Part shown: one piece after another, positions 10,913 to 21,563 of the stretch
Layout of the letters: each line of letters starts with the position of its first letter
Numbering within the stretch: the stretch's first letter is position 1
Origin: Cryptomeria japonica
Lineage: Eukaryota > Streptophyta > Pinopsida > Cupressales > Cupressaceae
Reading direction: 5' to 3'
NCBI RefSeq assembly: GCF_030272615.1
Contig: NC_081406.1
Location: forward strand, 240,858,422-240,922,421
DNA: 64,000 nt
Notes under the pieces: generated by a model
Database searches by the model: none
Told to the model about the DNA's origin: nothing
What the model saw: the letters and a program-made list of their open reading frames with translations, nothing else
Position numbers and translations under genes: made by a program

Positions 10913-10950
10913 GATTATATATATATATATATATATACATACATACATAC

Positions 10951-10987
<37 letters not shown>

Positions 10988-11000
10988 CATACATACATAC

Positions 11001-11032
<32 letters not shown>

Positions 11033-11116
11033 ATATATACATATATATATATGTATATATGTATATATATGTATATATATATATATATGTATGTATGTAT
11101 ATATATATATATATGA
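10913..11116. repeat. TA / CATA microsatellite
   Basis: Mixed (TA)n, (CATA)n and (GTATA)n tracts over about 200 bp. Open frames here that read as alternating Tyr/Ile on both strands are artefacts of the repeat. Confidence 0.95.
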
Positions 11117-11367
11117 GATGATTCATCCTTCAGGAAGCTATATGCATGTGTACCTATGTGATGCTTATGATATGTTTTATGATAATGATTTTATGATATG
11201 GATGCAAATATGTACATGATGTAATGCAATATTTTTTTTCTTTTATGTTTTTAATATGTTATGCAAATGCAAATGTAAATATATGACATGCAAATAACTA
11301 TTTACATGATGAGAATGTAAAATGTGCTAATATGTGTTGTGTGCAAGATGTGATGCAATTGTGATAT
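11117..11367. other. AT-rich spacer, target of element 2
   Basis: No gene. It ends in GATAT (11363-11367), the target-site duplication of element 2, and the sequence resumes with the same GATAT at 18057. Confidence 0.6.
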
Positions 11368-12213
11368 TGTTGGCAAATGCACACTCCAATGAGACATTGT
11401 AGGTGATTAAAGGTTTTGTCATTGATGGCAACCTTACAATCCTATGACACCAGCAAGGCAATCCACCAGCACCAGTAAAGTTAGATTCTACACTGGCAAG
11501 GCAATCCATCGACACCAGCAAAGTTAGATTCTACACCGGCACCAGTAGTGAAAGGAAGCATACCGGCATAGAAGCCGACAGGAATTTTGTTTGTAATTTA
11601 TTTTGTTTATTATTGTAAAATCATTGTAAGCCGACTTGGCAAGTTGTAAAATGACTCTTATATAAGAGAGTTCATTGTAGAACATTGAAGAAAAGATGTA
11701 ATGAATGGAGGAATGTAATTAAGTGAAATAAGGCAGACCTATTATGCGAATTATAGGTTAAGAGTTTATGTAAGAAGCAAAGCTATAAAACGGTACTGGA
11801 TATTACATAGTAGATGCTATTTTGAAATAGTACAAGACATTGGATTTATATAATCCATTTTGTAAGTTAGTGAGACTTCCCATTTTGTAATTGAGCAGTG
11901 AGTTCTAAGCACTTGACCTTCCTGCATGTGCAGGCCCCTCTTATAGCAGCAATATTCTCTTATTGGCCAGTAAGTGAATATTGTGGGTCACAAATCCCAC
12001 CGAGGTTTTTCCCACACTGGGTTTACTCATTAAAATATTGTGTTATGGTGTGTTTTTCATGTGGTTATTTTTATCTCTGTTTATTGCATTACTTTTTGCT
12101 TACCGGTACACAGTTCTAATTTGCTCTACATGTTTTAAATTAAGAAAATCTTATTACCGGTTAGATACTGATTCACCCCCCCCCCCCTCTCAGTATCTGT
12201 GGGAATCCTAATA
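11368..12213 (+). repeat. 5' LTR of element 2
   Basis: It holds two copies of a ~43-bp internal repeat (about 11450-11545), a TATA-box candidate inside the 14-bp palindrome CTCTTATATAAGAG (11655-11668), and the LTR-end hairpin AGATACTGA / TCAGTATCT (12163-12198) with a loop of Cs. Confidence 0.9.
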
Positions 12214-12215
12214 AT

Positions 12216-12229
12216 TGGTATCAGAGCCC
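12216..12229 (+). promoter_or_regulatory. Primer-binding site, initiator tRNA-Met type (element 2)
   Basis: TGGTATCAGAGCCC follows the LTR end by two bases, at the same spacing as in element 1. Confidence 0.9.
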
Positions 12230-12284
12230 GGTCCTCTATTTTCAGAAGCCTAACAACTTGAGGAAGATCTTGACATTGGTAGAG

Positions 12285-13397
12285 ATGGAAAACTTGATGA
12301 AGCAACTAGAAGGAGCTCTCTCAGACTATGTTGCAGAAAAATTGAAAAATATCAAACTTGAAGATGATCTAAAGGCTGCTCGGGATATTATTCAAGCACT
12401 TCAAGAAAATCTTACTATTTCAAGAAACAAGAGAAGAGAACTTTGTGAAAAGATGCAAAATGAGAATAATGAAAAGGAAACTCTTAGTGATCTGATGAAT
12501 AAGCTGAAACAGGAAAACATGACAACAAAGAATGAGATGCAAGATATGACTATGAGATTTTATAAAGAATTTGAAGATAGAAAGAATAGTGAAGAAGACT
12601 TGACTAGAAGATTGAATGATGCTGCAAATGAAAACACAAGACTTAGTTATGAAAATGATATGTTGAAGATAGATCTAATGCATGCACAAAATGACTCAAA
12701 TGAACTCATGAGACAAAAAGGTATCTTGGAAGGAGAACTAACTGCTGCAAATCAACATAAAGAAAAATTCAAGAAAAGCTCAGAAGAACTTGGTGACTTG
12801 TTGAAGAATCAGAAACCTAATGGTGACACTAATGGTCTTGGCTTTGAAACTAGCGAAAGCTCTAGTACTACAAACACACAGGATCATGGCAAACCGGTAA
12901 GACAATCTACTACTTATAAATTTAATGACAAATGCTTTAACTGTAACAAGTATGGTCATAGAGAAAATCAATGTAGATCTAGAAATTATCAGAATACCAG
13001 TACACCCACCGATCAATATTCTAAATGCAACAAAGTTGGTCATAATTATGAAAATTACAGAATGAATGTGAGATGTTATATTTGTGGAAGATTTGGACAT
13101 TTATCTAATCAATGCAGAATAAAAACCAGCATAGGTTATGGAAAGGCTATTCAGAAAAATAATGTGACTTGTTATGCATGTAACAAAATTGGGCATATTG
13201 CTAAATTTTGTAGAAGCAAGTCCTCACTGGCAAACAACAAAGGCCCTAGTTTGAAAGGTAAAGAAAAGGTTGAAGAAGTAAAGCAGGAATTCTCAAAACA
13301 ATGGATCAGGAAATCAAAACTAAATGTTGATAGGAATAATCCTCCACCGACAGAAGAAAGTAACACTCCATCGGCAGGAGACTCTTCATCAAATTGA
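12285..13397 (+). CDS. gag: gag-like protein of element 2 (coiled coil, CCHC knuckles), intact frame
   Basis: The start is taken at ATG 12285 because MENLMKQLEG aligns with element 1's MENLRK; the frame is open a little upstream but only from a TTG. The product is 370 residues. Residues 1 to about 190 predict a long coiled coil (many Glu/Lys/Leu heptads such as KLKNIKLEDDLKAARDIIQA). CCHC boxes follow: CFNCNKYGHRENQC near residue 217, a degenerate YSKCNKVGHNYENY near 245, CYICGRFGHLSNQC near 264 and CYACNKIGHIAKFC near 296. The tail is Lys-rich, then Ser/Pro-rich. Expected role: RNA binding and particle assembly in the cytoplasm. The usual copia capsid domain is not recognisable, so assembly may rely on the coiled coil. 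Confidence 0.85.
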   Translation: MENLMKQLEGALSDYVAEKLKNIKLEDDLKAARDIIQALQENLTISRNKRRELCEKMQNENNEKETLSDLMNKLKQENMTTKNEMQDMTMRFYKEFEDRKNSEEDLTRRLNDAANENTRLSYENDMLKIDLMHAQNDSNELMRQKGILEGELTAANQHKEKFKKSSEELGDLLKNQKPNGDTNGLGFETSESSSTTNTQDHGKPVRQSTTYKFNDKCFNCNKYGHRENQCRSRNYQNTSTPTDQYSKCNKVGHNYENYRMNVRCYICGRFGHLSNQCRIKTSIGYGKAIQKNNVTCYACNKIGHIAKFCRSKSSLANNKGPSLKGKEKVEEVKQEFSKQWIRKSKLNVDRNNPPPTEESNTPSAGDSSSN

Positions 13398-13701
13398 AGA
13401 AAATTCCCTTGAGGGTTTGGCAATCAAATGAGAAATATGCTATTATTCCCTCGGTTGATGGTAAGAAGTTAAAATTACTTCTATACCGACATATATGTTA
13501 AGTGATTACTTAACCAACAAGCATTAAATGTGGTAGTTGGTAGATTGACATTATAAATTAGTGTTTTTGGCTCCATTTTACTTCACTGAGCATTCAAACA
13601 TTTGAAGAGCGCGAAATTTCTAGAGCTAAGGCATTTCGAGCAAAGAAGCAAAGCAATTCAACAATCAATCTTTCCAAAGGTGGAAAATGGTATTTATAAT
13701 C
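13398..13701 (+). promoter_or_regulatory. Spacer between gag and ORF2 with a TATA-like box
   Basis: Non-coding. TATAAATTA at 13552-13560 lies about 150 nt before the ORF2 ATG, and the stretch between looks like a plant 5' untranslated leader (AC-rich, no long frame). Element 3 has TATAAAG about 125 nt before its own ORF2 ATG. This suggests ORF2 is, or was, its own transcription unit. Confidence 0.5.
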
Positions 13702-16700
13702 ATGGCATCCTCTTTTGTACCCAAATTCATAGCAAACCCTACTGTAGTGGAAGTAATCAAGTTCCCTAGGCCCTTTTTTTAGTTAGTTCCCAAAATAGCA
13801 AAGAAGGATGATAATGTTGGTGCTTTTTCTCAAATCCCCAAAGGAGTAGTTTGTGCTGAAGACCCTAGGATGTATATTCATTGCCATATAGAAGAATTAG
13901 GAGATGAAGAAATTAAGAACATGTACAAGAGTGTTATTTGTGATGATTCTGGTAATGTGAAACCTGAACACAAAATAATTGAAACCCTAGGATTCACAAA
14001 AATTCTCTGCATTCTGGATTTCCCCAAGGAAGTTATTAGGATAGTGTTGAGCAGGTTTCATGGTGAATTTTTCTCGCTAGATTTTGTTCACAAAATAACT
14101 AAAGATGCAGTAAAGGTTGTAACAGGGTTACCCTCCACTGGTAACAGACTCGACAAGACAAAGAAGGTCTCAAATGACCTAGTAATGAACCTAACAGGTG
14201 CAACATTCCACAAAAGGTCTTTAAGGGTGAATGATGTAACTGACATAAATGTGAGATTCATTAGCATGATTCTACGGTACAAAACAACACATGCAAATAG
14301 ACTAAATTTAGTTTCCACCCTATGCATAAAGAGTGCTCATGACATGATTAAGGATAATGTGAAAATTGATGTGTGTGAATGGTTGAAGGATGAATTGATT
14401 GACAATCTGGGAAAGAACAAGAAGGATAAGAAAAGGACATTCAGATTTGGCAACTTACTTGTTTGCTTAATGCTACATATAACCAAACAGGTGCCCGATA
14501 TAGGTAATAAGAACCTTGGATTTGACATACCGGTAGGAAAACAGTTATCTAACTTATTGAACAAAATGGGTGAAAACAAAGAGAAGAATATTAATGAGTA
14601 CTTTCAAGCATTAAAGGCCAAAATGAATGCTAGAGTCAGACTGTCACAAGAAATTGTAAATAAATATAAGGATGACATATGTTTTGTGATTAAGAAGGAT
14701 GAGATCTGGATGGAGGTAGTTATCCGAAGAAAAATTTGGGTTACTGAAATGGGTTATGAGATAGATGATCACATCATTGAAACATATGCAAAAGCCCTTC
14801 TGGAAGCAACCAAGGAACCTAAGGAAGAGGTATTTGGTAGTGCTGAAACCATTGAAAATCAAATTCAATCCAAGAAGAGAGTGAAGAAAGTAGAAGCAAC
14901 AATGAGGAGAGGTTCAAGGCAGGCTAAGGCTATCAAAGAAGATTTACTTAAACAAATTGGTATCACTGAAGATGAGTTACAAGCACAACAATCAGAAACT
15001 CACCTTTCACTGGTTGCAACTTCTTCAGAAAGTGACATGCCAATTGCATTTAAAAGAGTTGTAAGGAAAAGGGAACCTTCACCACTATCCACACCTTCAC
15101 CTAGAAGAACTAGACAAAAACAAAAGGCAGTAAGGCCCCCGGCTAAGAAGTCAACTCCTAAGAAGAAAAAGTTAACACCAAAGAAAAGGACTCAAAAAAA
15201 TATTGCTCCGATTGATAGACTGTTGGATGAAATAACAGAGGAAGGAAAGTTGAAAAACATCAACCAACTATATGATACACTATCAGTTGATGATAGAGAA
15301 AAAGTTGAAAACAGTGTAATTCTACACTTGGATATCTATAAGAAATTTTTGATGCAAATTGTAGATGAAGTACGGGTAGAACTATTTAAGAGACTTGAAG
15401 CTAGAAGGCAAGTTGTTATAGAGCTTGACAAGAAAATAAAGATTGAGAAACTACTTGTTGTTTATCCTGTTAACTCACCAAAGGAGATAGATGATATGAT
15501 CTCAGAGGCTAACCGGATAGTATTCTCAACTGCACACCGGCATGTAGCACTTATGGTTGGTAGAGTAAATGAGGTTGCAAAGGAAACTGCTAATGCATGG
15601 GATATATTCCTTGTTGAGAAGGAAAAACAAGAAGAATATAGAAACCCCAAACCAATCAAGGTATATCAGAAAGACAAGGATAAGGGAAAAGGAAAGGTTG
15701 TTGGACCTCCAAGCATCAAAATAACAGATAATCTACCCCCACTGTCTCAAGATACTCCATCGGTAACAACAACTGAAGATCAACCGGCTGATGAGAGTAT
15801 GGATATATCACAAGAGGATACAAATCCTAATTCTGAGGTATTATATACAGTAGATGTTGATACTCAAAAGGTCAACATTGTGGTAGATAAGGACACAACC
15901 AGTAAAATAGATATGGCTAGTGAGCCACCGATAATAGATAACATAGAAGGTAAACTAACAGATGGGAACATAGAACAATAGGCAGAACAACAAATAGAGC
16001 AACAAGCAAAGCAATAGGCTCCAGCACAGGAACAGGTTAATACAGAATTAGTGCCACCAGCAACTGCTGAGCAAAACAAACCATTGCTTAAGGAAATGGA
16101 AACACAGACTGACCTACTAGAGGTCACCACAAGCAAGGATATTGCTCCCACCGGTGGAATTTAGAGTGTTGGCTCTTCAACTGCAGGATTCAAGACAACA
16201 AATGTAACTGAAGTTCTTTTAGACTCTATAAAGAAAATAACAGATTGTAGTTCACAAGCATATAAGGCTATAGATGACACAATTCCAATTTTGAAGATGA
16301 TAGCTCCAAAATGTAATGTAGATAATAAGGATTCTTTGAGTCAACTTGACACTTTGTCTAAGTATATTACTGACAACACAGTGACAGTTGAACAAATAAA
16401 GGAGGACACATTCAAAGAGAGGTTAGAAAAGGAAAAACAGAAATTCTTTGAGGAACAAATAAAGAAGTGTACAAGGCAGTTTGACACACTTCTACCGGAA
16501 TTATGTAGCACATTAAAGGAATTCAAAACTTTTTACAGAGATACTTGTAAGACTAACTTTTTGACAATTGATATAGACAAGAAGATCAACAAGATACAAG
16601 AGGAAATAAATCAACTAGCTGACAATTTTATTAATTCATCAGATTCATTATCAGTTTTTGAGCAACAGATAACAGGTTTTGAGGAAGAATTACTAAAGAT

Positions 16701-16968
16701 AGAAAGAGAAAAGGAGAGAATAAAAAGTAAGGCTAAGGATCTAAAATTAAGACTAAGTCCAAAAATGGACTACCTAGCATCCTTAAGGAAAGAAATATCT
16801 GATGCATTGGTACAAGGATAGAAAACACCGGCAAAGCAAATGCAACACCTCACCGGTACATCTCAGAGGACAGAGGCCGCAATAAAAGACAATAAAAAGT
16901 TCATTGAGAACTTGAATCTGGTTTTGGCAGACCTTTTTCAGATTGTAACCAACCAGTTACAAGGTTGA
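13702..16968 (+). pseudogene. ORF2 of element 2: long conserved protein of unknown function
   Basis: ATG 13702 (M-A-S-S-F-V-P-K-F) opens a frame of 1,088 codons ending at TGA 16966-16968. It is broken only by five amber codons, at 13780, 15979, 16015, 16162 and 16819; the longest uninterrupted piece is 13870-15981. An N-terminal globular part (codons ~60-390) includes VVTGLPSTGNRL and IWVTEMGYEIDDHIIETYAK. A Lys/Arg/Pro-rich basic stretch (codons ~460-505, PPAKKSTPKKKKLTPKKR) could be a nuclear signal or nucleic-acid binder. Then come a helical block, an acidic low-complexity region, and a coiled coil (codons ~900-1040) ending LADLFQIVTNQLQG. TGLP-type motifs also occur in some plant transposon-associated proteins, but I cannot assign the family. 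Related sequence occurs in elements 1 and 3, so it is a family trait. Confidence 0.75.
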
Positions 16969-17174
16969 AATAGGAAACTACACTCTATTGACACTTTAAC
17001 AACCTTTTTCATTGATGCCAAAGGGGAAGTAGTGGTATGAGAAAAATCCAATAACTTAGGGATCATCTGCTCAGGGGGAGCACACATTTTTGGTAACAAT
17101 TTTTGGACTTCAATTTTTGGATACACTTCTGAATTTTTCTCATGAATGTTGCCATCAATGCCAAAGGGGGAGAT
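16969..17174 (+). promoter_or_regulatory. Polypurine tracts of element 2
   Basis: AAAGGGGAAG near 17022, CAGGGGGAGC near 17074 and CAAAGGGGGAGAT directly before the 3' LTR at 17175. The last is the expected plus-strand primer; the first two repeat its motif. Confidence 0.75.
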
Positions 17175-18056
17175 TGTTGGCAAATGCACACTCCAATGAG
17201 ACATTGTCGGTGATTGAAGGTTTTGTCATTGATGGCAACATTACAATCCTATGACACCAGCAAGGCAATCCACCGACACCAACAAAGTTAGATTCTACAC
17301 CAGCAAGGCAATCTACCGGCACCAGCAAAGTTAGATTCTACACTGGCAAGGCAATCCACCGGCACCAGCAAAGTTAGATTCTACACCGGCACCGACAATG
17401 AAAGGAAGCATACCGGCACAGAAACCGACAGGAATTTTGTTTGTAATTTATTTTGTTTATTATTGTAAAATCATTGTAAGCCGACTTGACAAGTTGTAAA
17501 ATGACTCTTATATAAGAGAGTTCATTGTAGAACATTGAAGAAGAGATGTAATGAATGGAGGAATGTAATTAAGCAAAATAAGGCAGACCTATTATGCGAA
17601 TTATAGGTTAAGGGTTTATGTAATAAGTAGAGCTATAAACCTGACTGGATCTGGCATAGTAGATGCTATTTTGAAGCAGTACAAGACATTGGATTTATAT
17701 AATCCATTTTGTAAGTCAGTGAGACTTCCCATTTTGTAATTGAGTAGTGAGCTCTAGGCACTTGGCCTTCCTGCATGTGCAAGCCCCTCTTGTAGCAGTA
17801 CTATTCTCTTATTGGCCAGTAAGTGAATATTGTGGGTCACAAATCCCACCAAGGTTTTTCCCACACCAAGTTTCCTCATTAAAATATTGTGTTATGGTGT
17901 GTTTTCATGTGGTTGTTTTTATGTTTGTTTATTGCACTACTTTCTGCTTATCGGTACACAGTTCGAATTTGCTCTACATGTTTTAAATTAAGAAAATCTT
18001 ATTATCGGTTAGATACTGATTCACCCCCCCTCTCAGTATCTGTGGGAATCCTAATA
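17175..18056 (+). repeat. 3' LTR of element 2
   Basis: Matches the 5' LTR but carries three rather than two copies of the ~43-bp internal unit (about 17255-17395), which accounts for most of its greater length (882 against 846 bp). The LTR-end hairpin is at 18011-18041. It ends CCTAATA followed by the duplicated GATAT. Confidence 0.9.
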
Positions 18057-19395
18057 GATATCTATATGTATGTATGAAATGCTAATATGTGGTAATGCAG
18101 GTGCAAACTACATGAAATGAAAATGTTTGTGGTGTGTCATTATACTCAGTCATGTGATAACGAGCTACACGAACTCAATAAAGGCGATGGAGGTCAATCA
18201 AGAAAAGGGGATGGAAGATATAAGATATGGAAGTGAAAGAACTTCTTGTGCGTTATCATCCTTGAGCTTTATTATGGCAAGTAGCTTATGACAATCCAAA
18301 CATAGGTTCTATCTAGAAAGTCATTGTACCTGTTTGCATGGAGATAAGATGGTTGCAAACAAAGAATGCCCCAGTTCATACTAGACTCTCAGTGTCCTCA
18401 TATCCTTGGACAAGTCATAGCATTACTAAGAGAAAATCCATAGACAACAAAGAAAAATAGGTGACGATACCCCATCCTCGCCTTTCTAGTCAAAGACATC
18501 TTGGTAATAGAATCTCTAGTCAGAGACATCTCAGAAATGCTAAAAGACATGTCACCAAAAGATAAAATCAAAAGAAAACCAAGACTCGACACCAACATCC
18601 ACTGTAGTCCTCAAGTTTAGTGTCTCTTGTCACTTGTATAAGTCTATTTGTTTGTGGTCACAATGTTTTCCTTCACAAAAGGATAGATAACACTAACCAT
18701 AATGTTGTCTGAGTCTGTTGAAAGATTTGATTTGTTGAAGCCCATTGTTGTTGTTGTGTCTCATTTGAAACTGACTGAGTCCATGAAACTTATACTTTAT
18801 TGTGGAGAAGACATAAATTTATAGCGGATTGGCGATGCAAGTGTTGCTTTATTGGGGATTGTGTGTGGATAGACTGAAGAAAATTGGAAGAAACTGTACT
18901 AGGAGGAACATGTGATGCTCTTAGTTCCACACCCATCACTAGACTTAAGATTTGCCTTAGCAACATATAGGATCTGATTTATTATGGACGGATAAGGTGA
19001 AAAGGAGGGATGATTGTGAATGGCTAACCAATCCTAGGTAGATCAATAACAAGCCATGATGGGATTGGGTGAGTTTATTATGAATGCATAGGCTATGAGT
19101 GTGTGCAAAGTGAAAGGATGAGATCGAATCCTGAAGGAGGGAGGAGCAATGTCTCTATGCATGGCGTTAGTGACCCAGTTTTCACCATGGTACTTGCCCA
19201 GGGCACCATCGAAGTGGTTTTCACTGTTGGACGGATTTATTTCTTTTTTAGTTTTTTTAAATTTTTTTGAGTCACAAGGTGCCTGTTTGCCAGGTTTTCA
19301 CAAAGTAACATTTTTTTTTATTTTTATGATTTTTTTGTATTTTTGATATTTTATTTCTATTTTTTTTAATTTTTAAATTAGGATATTCTAAAGAG
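18057..19395. other. Non-coding sequence after element 2 and 3' of the minus gypsy element
   Basis: No gene recognised. It begins with the GATAT duplication and continues the AT-rich target. The part from about 18900 to 19395 lies just 3' of the minus-strand integrase tail and probably includes untranslated or LTR sequence of that gypsy element. I could not find its LTR boundaries. T-rich tracts occur at 19240-19375. Confidence 0.4.
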
Positions 19396-19620
19396 CTATG
19401 TGTAAAACCTGCAAAGGTGCATGTTGTTGATAGGATCCTCCAAAGGTTCACCCTCTATGGTTGAGAGGTGATATGCACTGGATCCATAGGTTACTGTAAT
19501 GGTGTAAGGACCAAGCCAATTTGGTTCAAACTTATTCTCTCTGTCTTGCTGATTTTTAGGATTTTCTTTGAGAATGAAGTCACCCACATCAAATGTGTGA
19601 GGCTTTACCTTATGATTGTA
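19396..19620 (-). pseudogene. Integrase C-terminal tail (gypsy)
   Basis: The frame 19587-19396 reads GDFILKENPKN, then KFEPNWLGPYTITVTYGSSA, then the closing LEDPINNMHLCRFYT and a stop. The KFxPNWxGPY and GAY-like blocks are typical of the integrase C-terminal domain at the end of gypsy pol. The preceding codons (about 19620-19680) are in another frame. Confidence 0.8.
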
Positions 19621-19653
19621 GCTTCATCATTCCTTGACTGAATGATATGTTGC

Positions 19654-21000
19654 TCAAGTGACTGTCTTCCTTGATAAAGGAACTAAGATATAATTAATAG
19701 TGTGTGGAATACACAGGCCCATATGCGTGTCACCTAAAGAAGTTTGGGCATCCTTGATAACAAAGTCCTTAAAGAAAGTTCCATTAAAGGTCCATTGATG
19801 TGATGTATCACCAGAACAAAAATGATGTGCAGAATAAGTGGATGAGTGATGAAGGCTTATGATTGTGAAAATCAGTGGAAGTAGGATAGCATGATGGAGA
19901 CTTAGGATCAACAAGTATGCTTTTTGACTTGAAATTTTAGAACTTTTGCCCCTAGTTATTTTGATATTAGGGGAGATCATCTCTTGTTCTTTTTTCTTCA
20001 TAGGATTTTTATCCTTTACTTTGATTTTTGCAGAGTCCAATTGCTTTTGATTTTGATTTGGACTAAAGGACTTCTCTTTAGTTTTGACTTTTAGATTTTT
20101 CTTTTCATAGCTTGATTTTTTATCCCCAATGAGTAAGGGCTTTTGTGATTCCTGTTGATCCAAGTCTAGGAGAGGAGTGGAAATGGAATGAGTGGATGAA
20201 ATTATAAGGATATAGGAGTTCTTAAGAGGGTTGGCGATACACTCAATAGATTCTTTGTTGGAACCACTCTTAGGACTATTGATGTCAATATTTGCTTCCA
20301 CCACTATAGGAGATTTGCATTCGGACTTAGTATCCACAACACTAGGTGGTTCACACCCAATTCCTTGCAAATTGTTTATAGATTGTTCTTGTTGACTAAA
20401 TGTGTTAGGAGATAGTGGGAGTTGATCAACATGAAAGATATACTCACCGCATCCAATGTCTTTAATCTTGAACTTATCTTTGATCTCTGCTAATTTTGAT
20501 GTAGAAGCTTTCAATGATTCTAGTTCCACACATGCTGATGATGGAATTGCTTCTCTATTGACTGGGATTGTTATTTCTGATCTAGGTCGCAGATTGTTGC
20601 AATATATGAATGGTTTTGGATCAGCTTTAACGGTCACTTCAACTCCATTATGTGGGAACTTGATACATCAATGACATGTCGAGGGAACAACTCTCATTTC
20701 ATGAATCCATGGGCATCCCAGCTGTATGTTGTATGTGATATCTTGATCAAGGACTTGACAAACCACATCTTTCATAACTGGCCCAACTCTGAGAGGTAAA
20801 GTGACTGTGCCCTTGGATCAGCACTCTTCTTCATCATATGCTTTGATGGTAATTTTGTTTGTAGCATTCACAATTTTTTCAGAATATCCCAATTGTTTAA
20901 TAGTGCTCAATGAACAAATATACAGACCTTCTCCTCCATCTGTCAGGACTCATTTTATTCGGTGTTTGTGTAGGAAGGCTTCAATGTGTAAAGATGCATT
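19654..21000 (-). pseudogene. Retroviral-type aspartic protease and following linker (gypsy, minus)
   Basis: The active-site region lies near 20940-20910 on the minus strand and reads VLTDGGEGLYICSL, against VLIDNGAGLNICTL in the plus-strand element; the catalytic Asp is kept. Downstream comes ITIKAYDEEE, then the flap-side region and KFPHNGVEVTVKADPKPF. The open frame 20637-19654 follows: INREAIPSS-like, KFKIKDIGCGEYIF, a Lys-rich linker and a hydrophobic stretch near 19930-19850. A stop interrupts the protease at about 20670. Confidence 0.7.
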
Positions 21001-21563
21001 ATGTGGTTGTCTCACAGAGGCATCATCAGCTTTTGTGAATGTAAGGGAGTGTGGAACAGAAAGGTATCCCACCATGGATTGAAATTGGTCCATGTTCAGA
21101 TTAGTGGGGACAGAAGTGTCTCTCAAAGTTTTGTCTAGAATGGCCTTATGTGCAGGGGATATGCGTAAGAGCTCAAGGATTGAGATAAGTGTGGGTGTCT
21201 TCCCTAACTATTCTACAAGGTCATACTCAATTTTGGTTGATGAGAAAGTAGTGTTTTTAGCTGGAGTACCTTGCAAAGTGATCTTACTTGACAAGTTATA
21301 ACATTACATTCAGAGGTAGGTTCAGAAGAATATCCAATTCCTTATAGGACAACCTTGGGTCTTTGGGTAGAATTATTAGGCGTTTTGTCCTTGATGATAA
21401 TGGTAGAGACATAATTGTCCATCAAAATGTGATTGACAGTTGAATCATAGCTATAGGACGCTTTTGTATAGTTGGTTTTCTCATCTGTGGCTTTGACTTT
21501 TCCTTTGTCATGTTTAGGGAATGGTTCCTTAAACATCTCATGTTCTTGATTGGATGAATGTCC

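Larger units (their letters stand above)
11368..18056 (+). mobile_element. LTR retroelement 2: non-autonomous, gag plus long ORF2, no pol
   Basis: Complete element: 5' LTR 11368-12213, primer-binding site, gag 12285-13397, spacer with a TATA-like box, ORF2 13702-16968, polypurine tracts and 3' LTR 17175-18056. The five bases GATAT flank both sides exactly. The LTRs run TGTTGG...CCTAATA. The gag frame is intact, and ORF2 has five stops but no frameshift visible by eye. No protease, integrase, reverse transcriptase or RNase H motif is present, so it must have moved with borrowed enzymes, probably from a copia-type element given the primer-binding site. It is the reference copy for elements 1 and 3. 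Confidence 0.9.

Noticed and set aside
10830-11219. Open frames reading alternating Tyr/Ile/His on both strands
   Set aside because: They are translations of the TA/CATA microsatellite; both strands are open and the composition is trivial.
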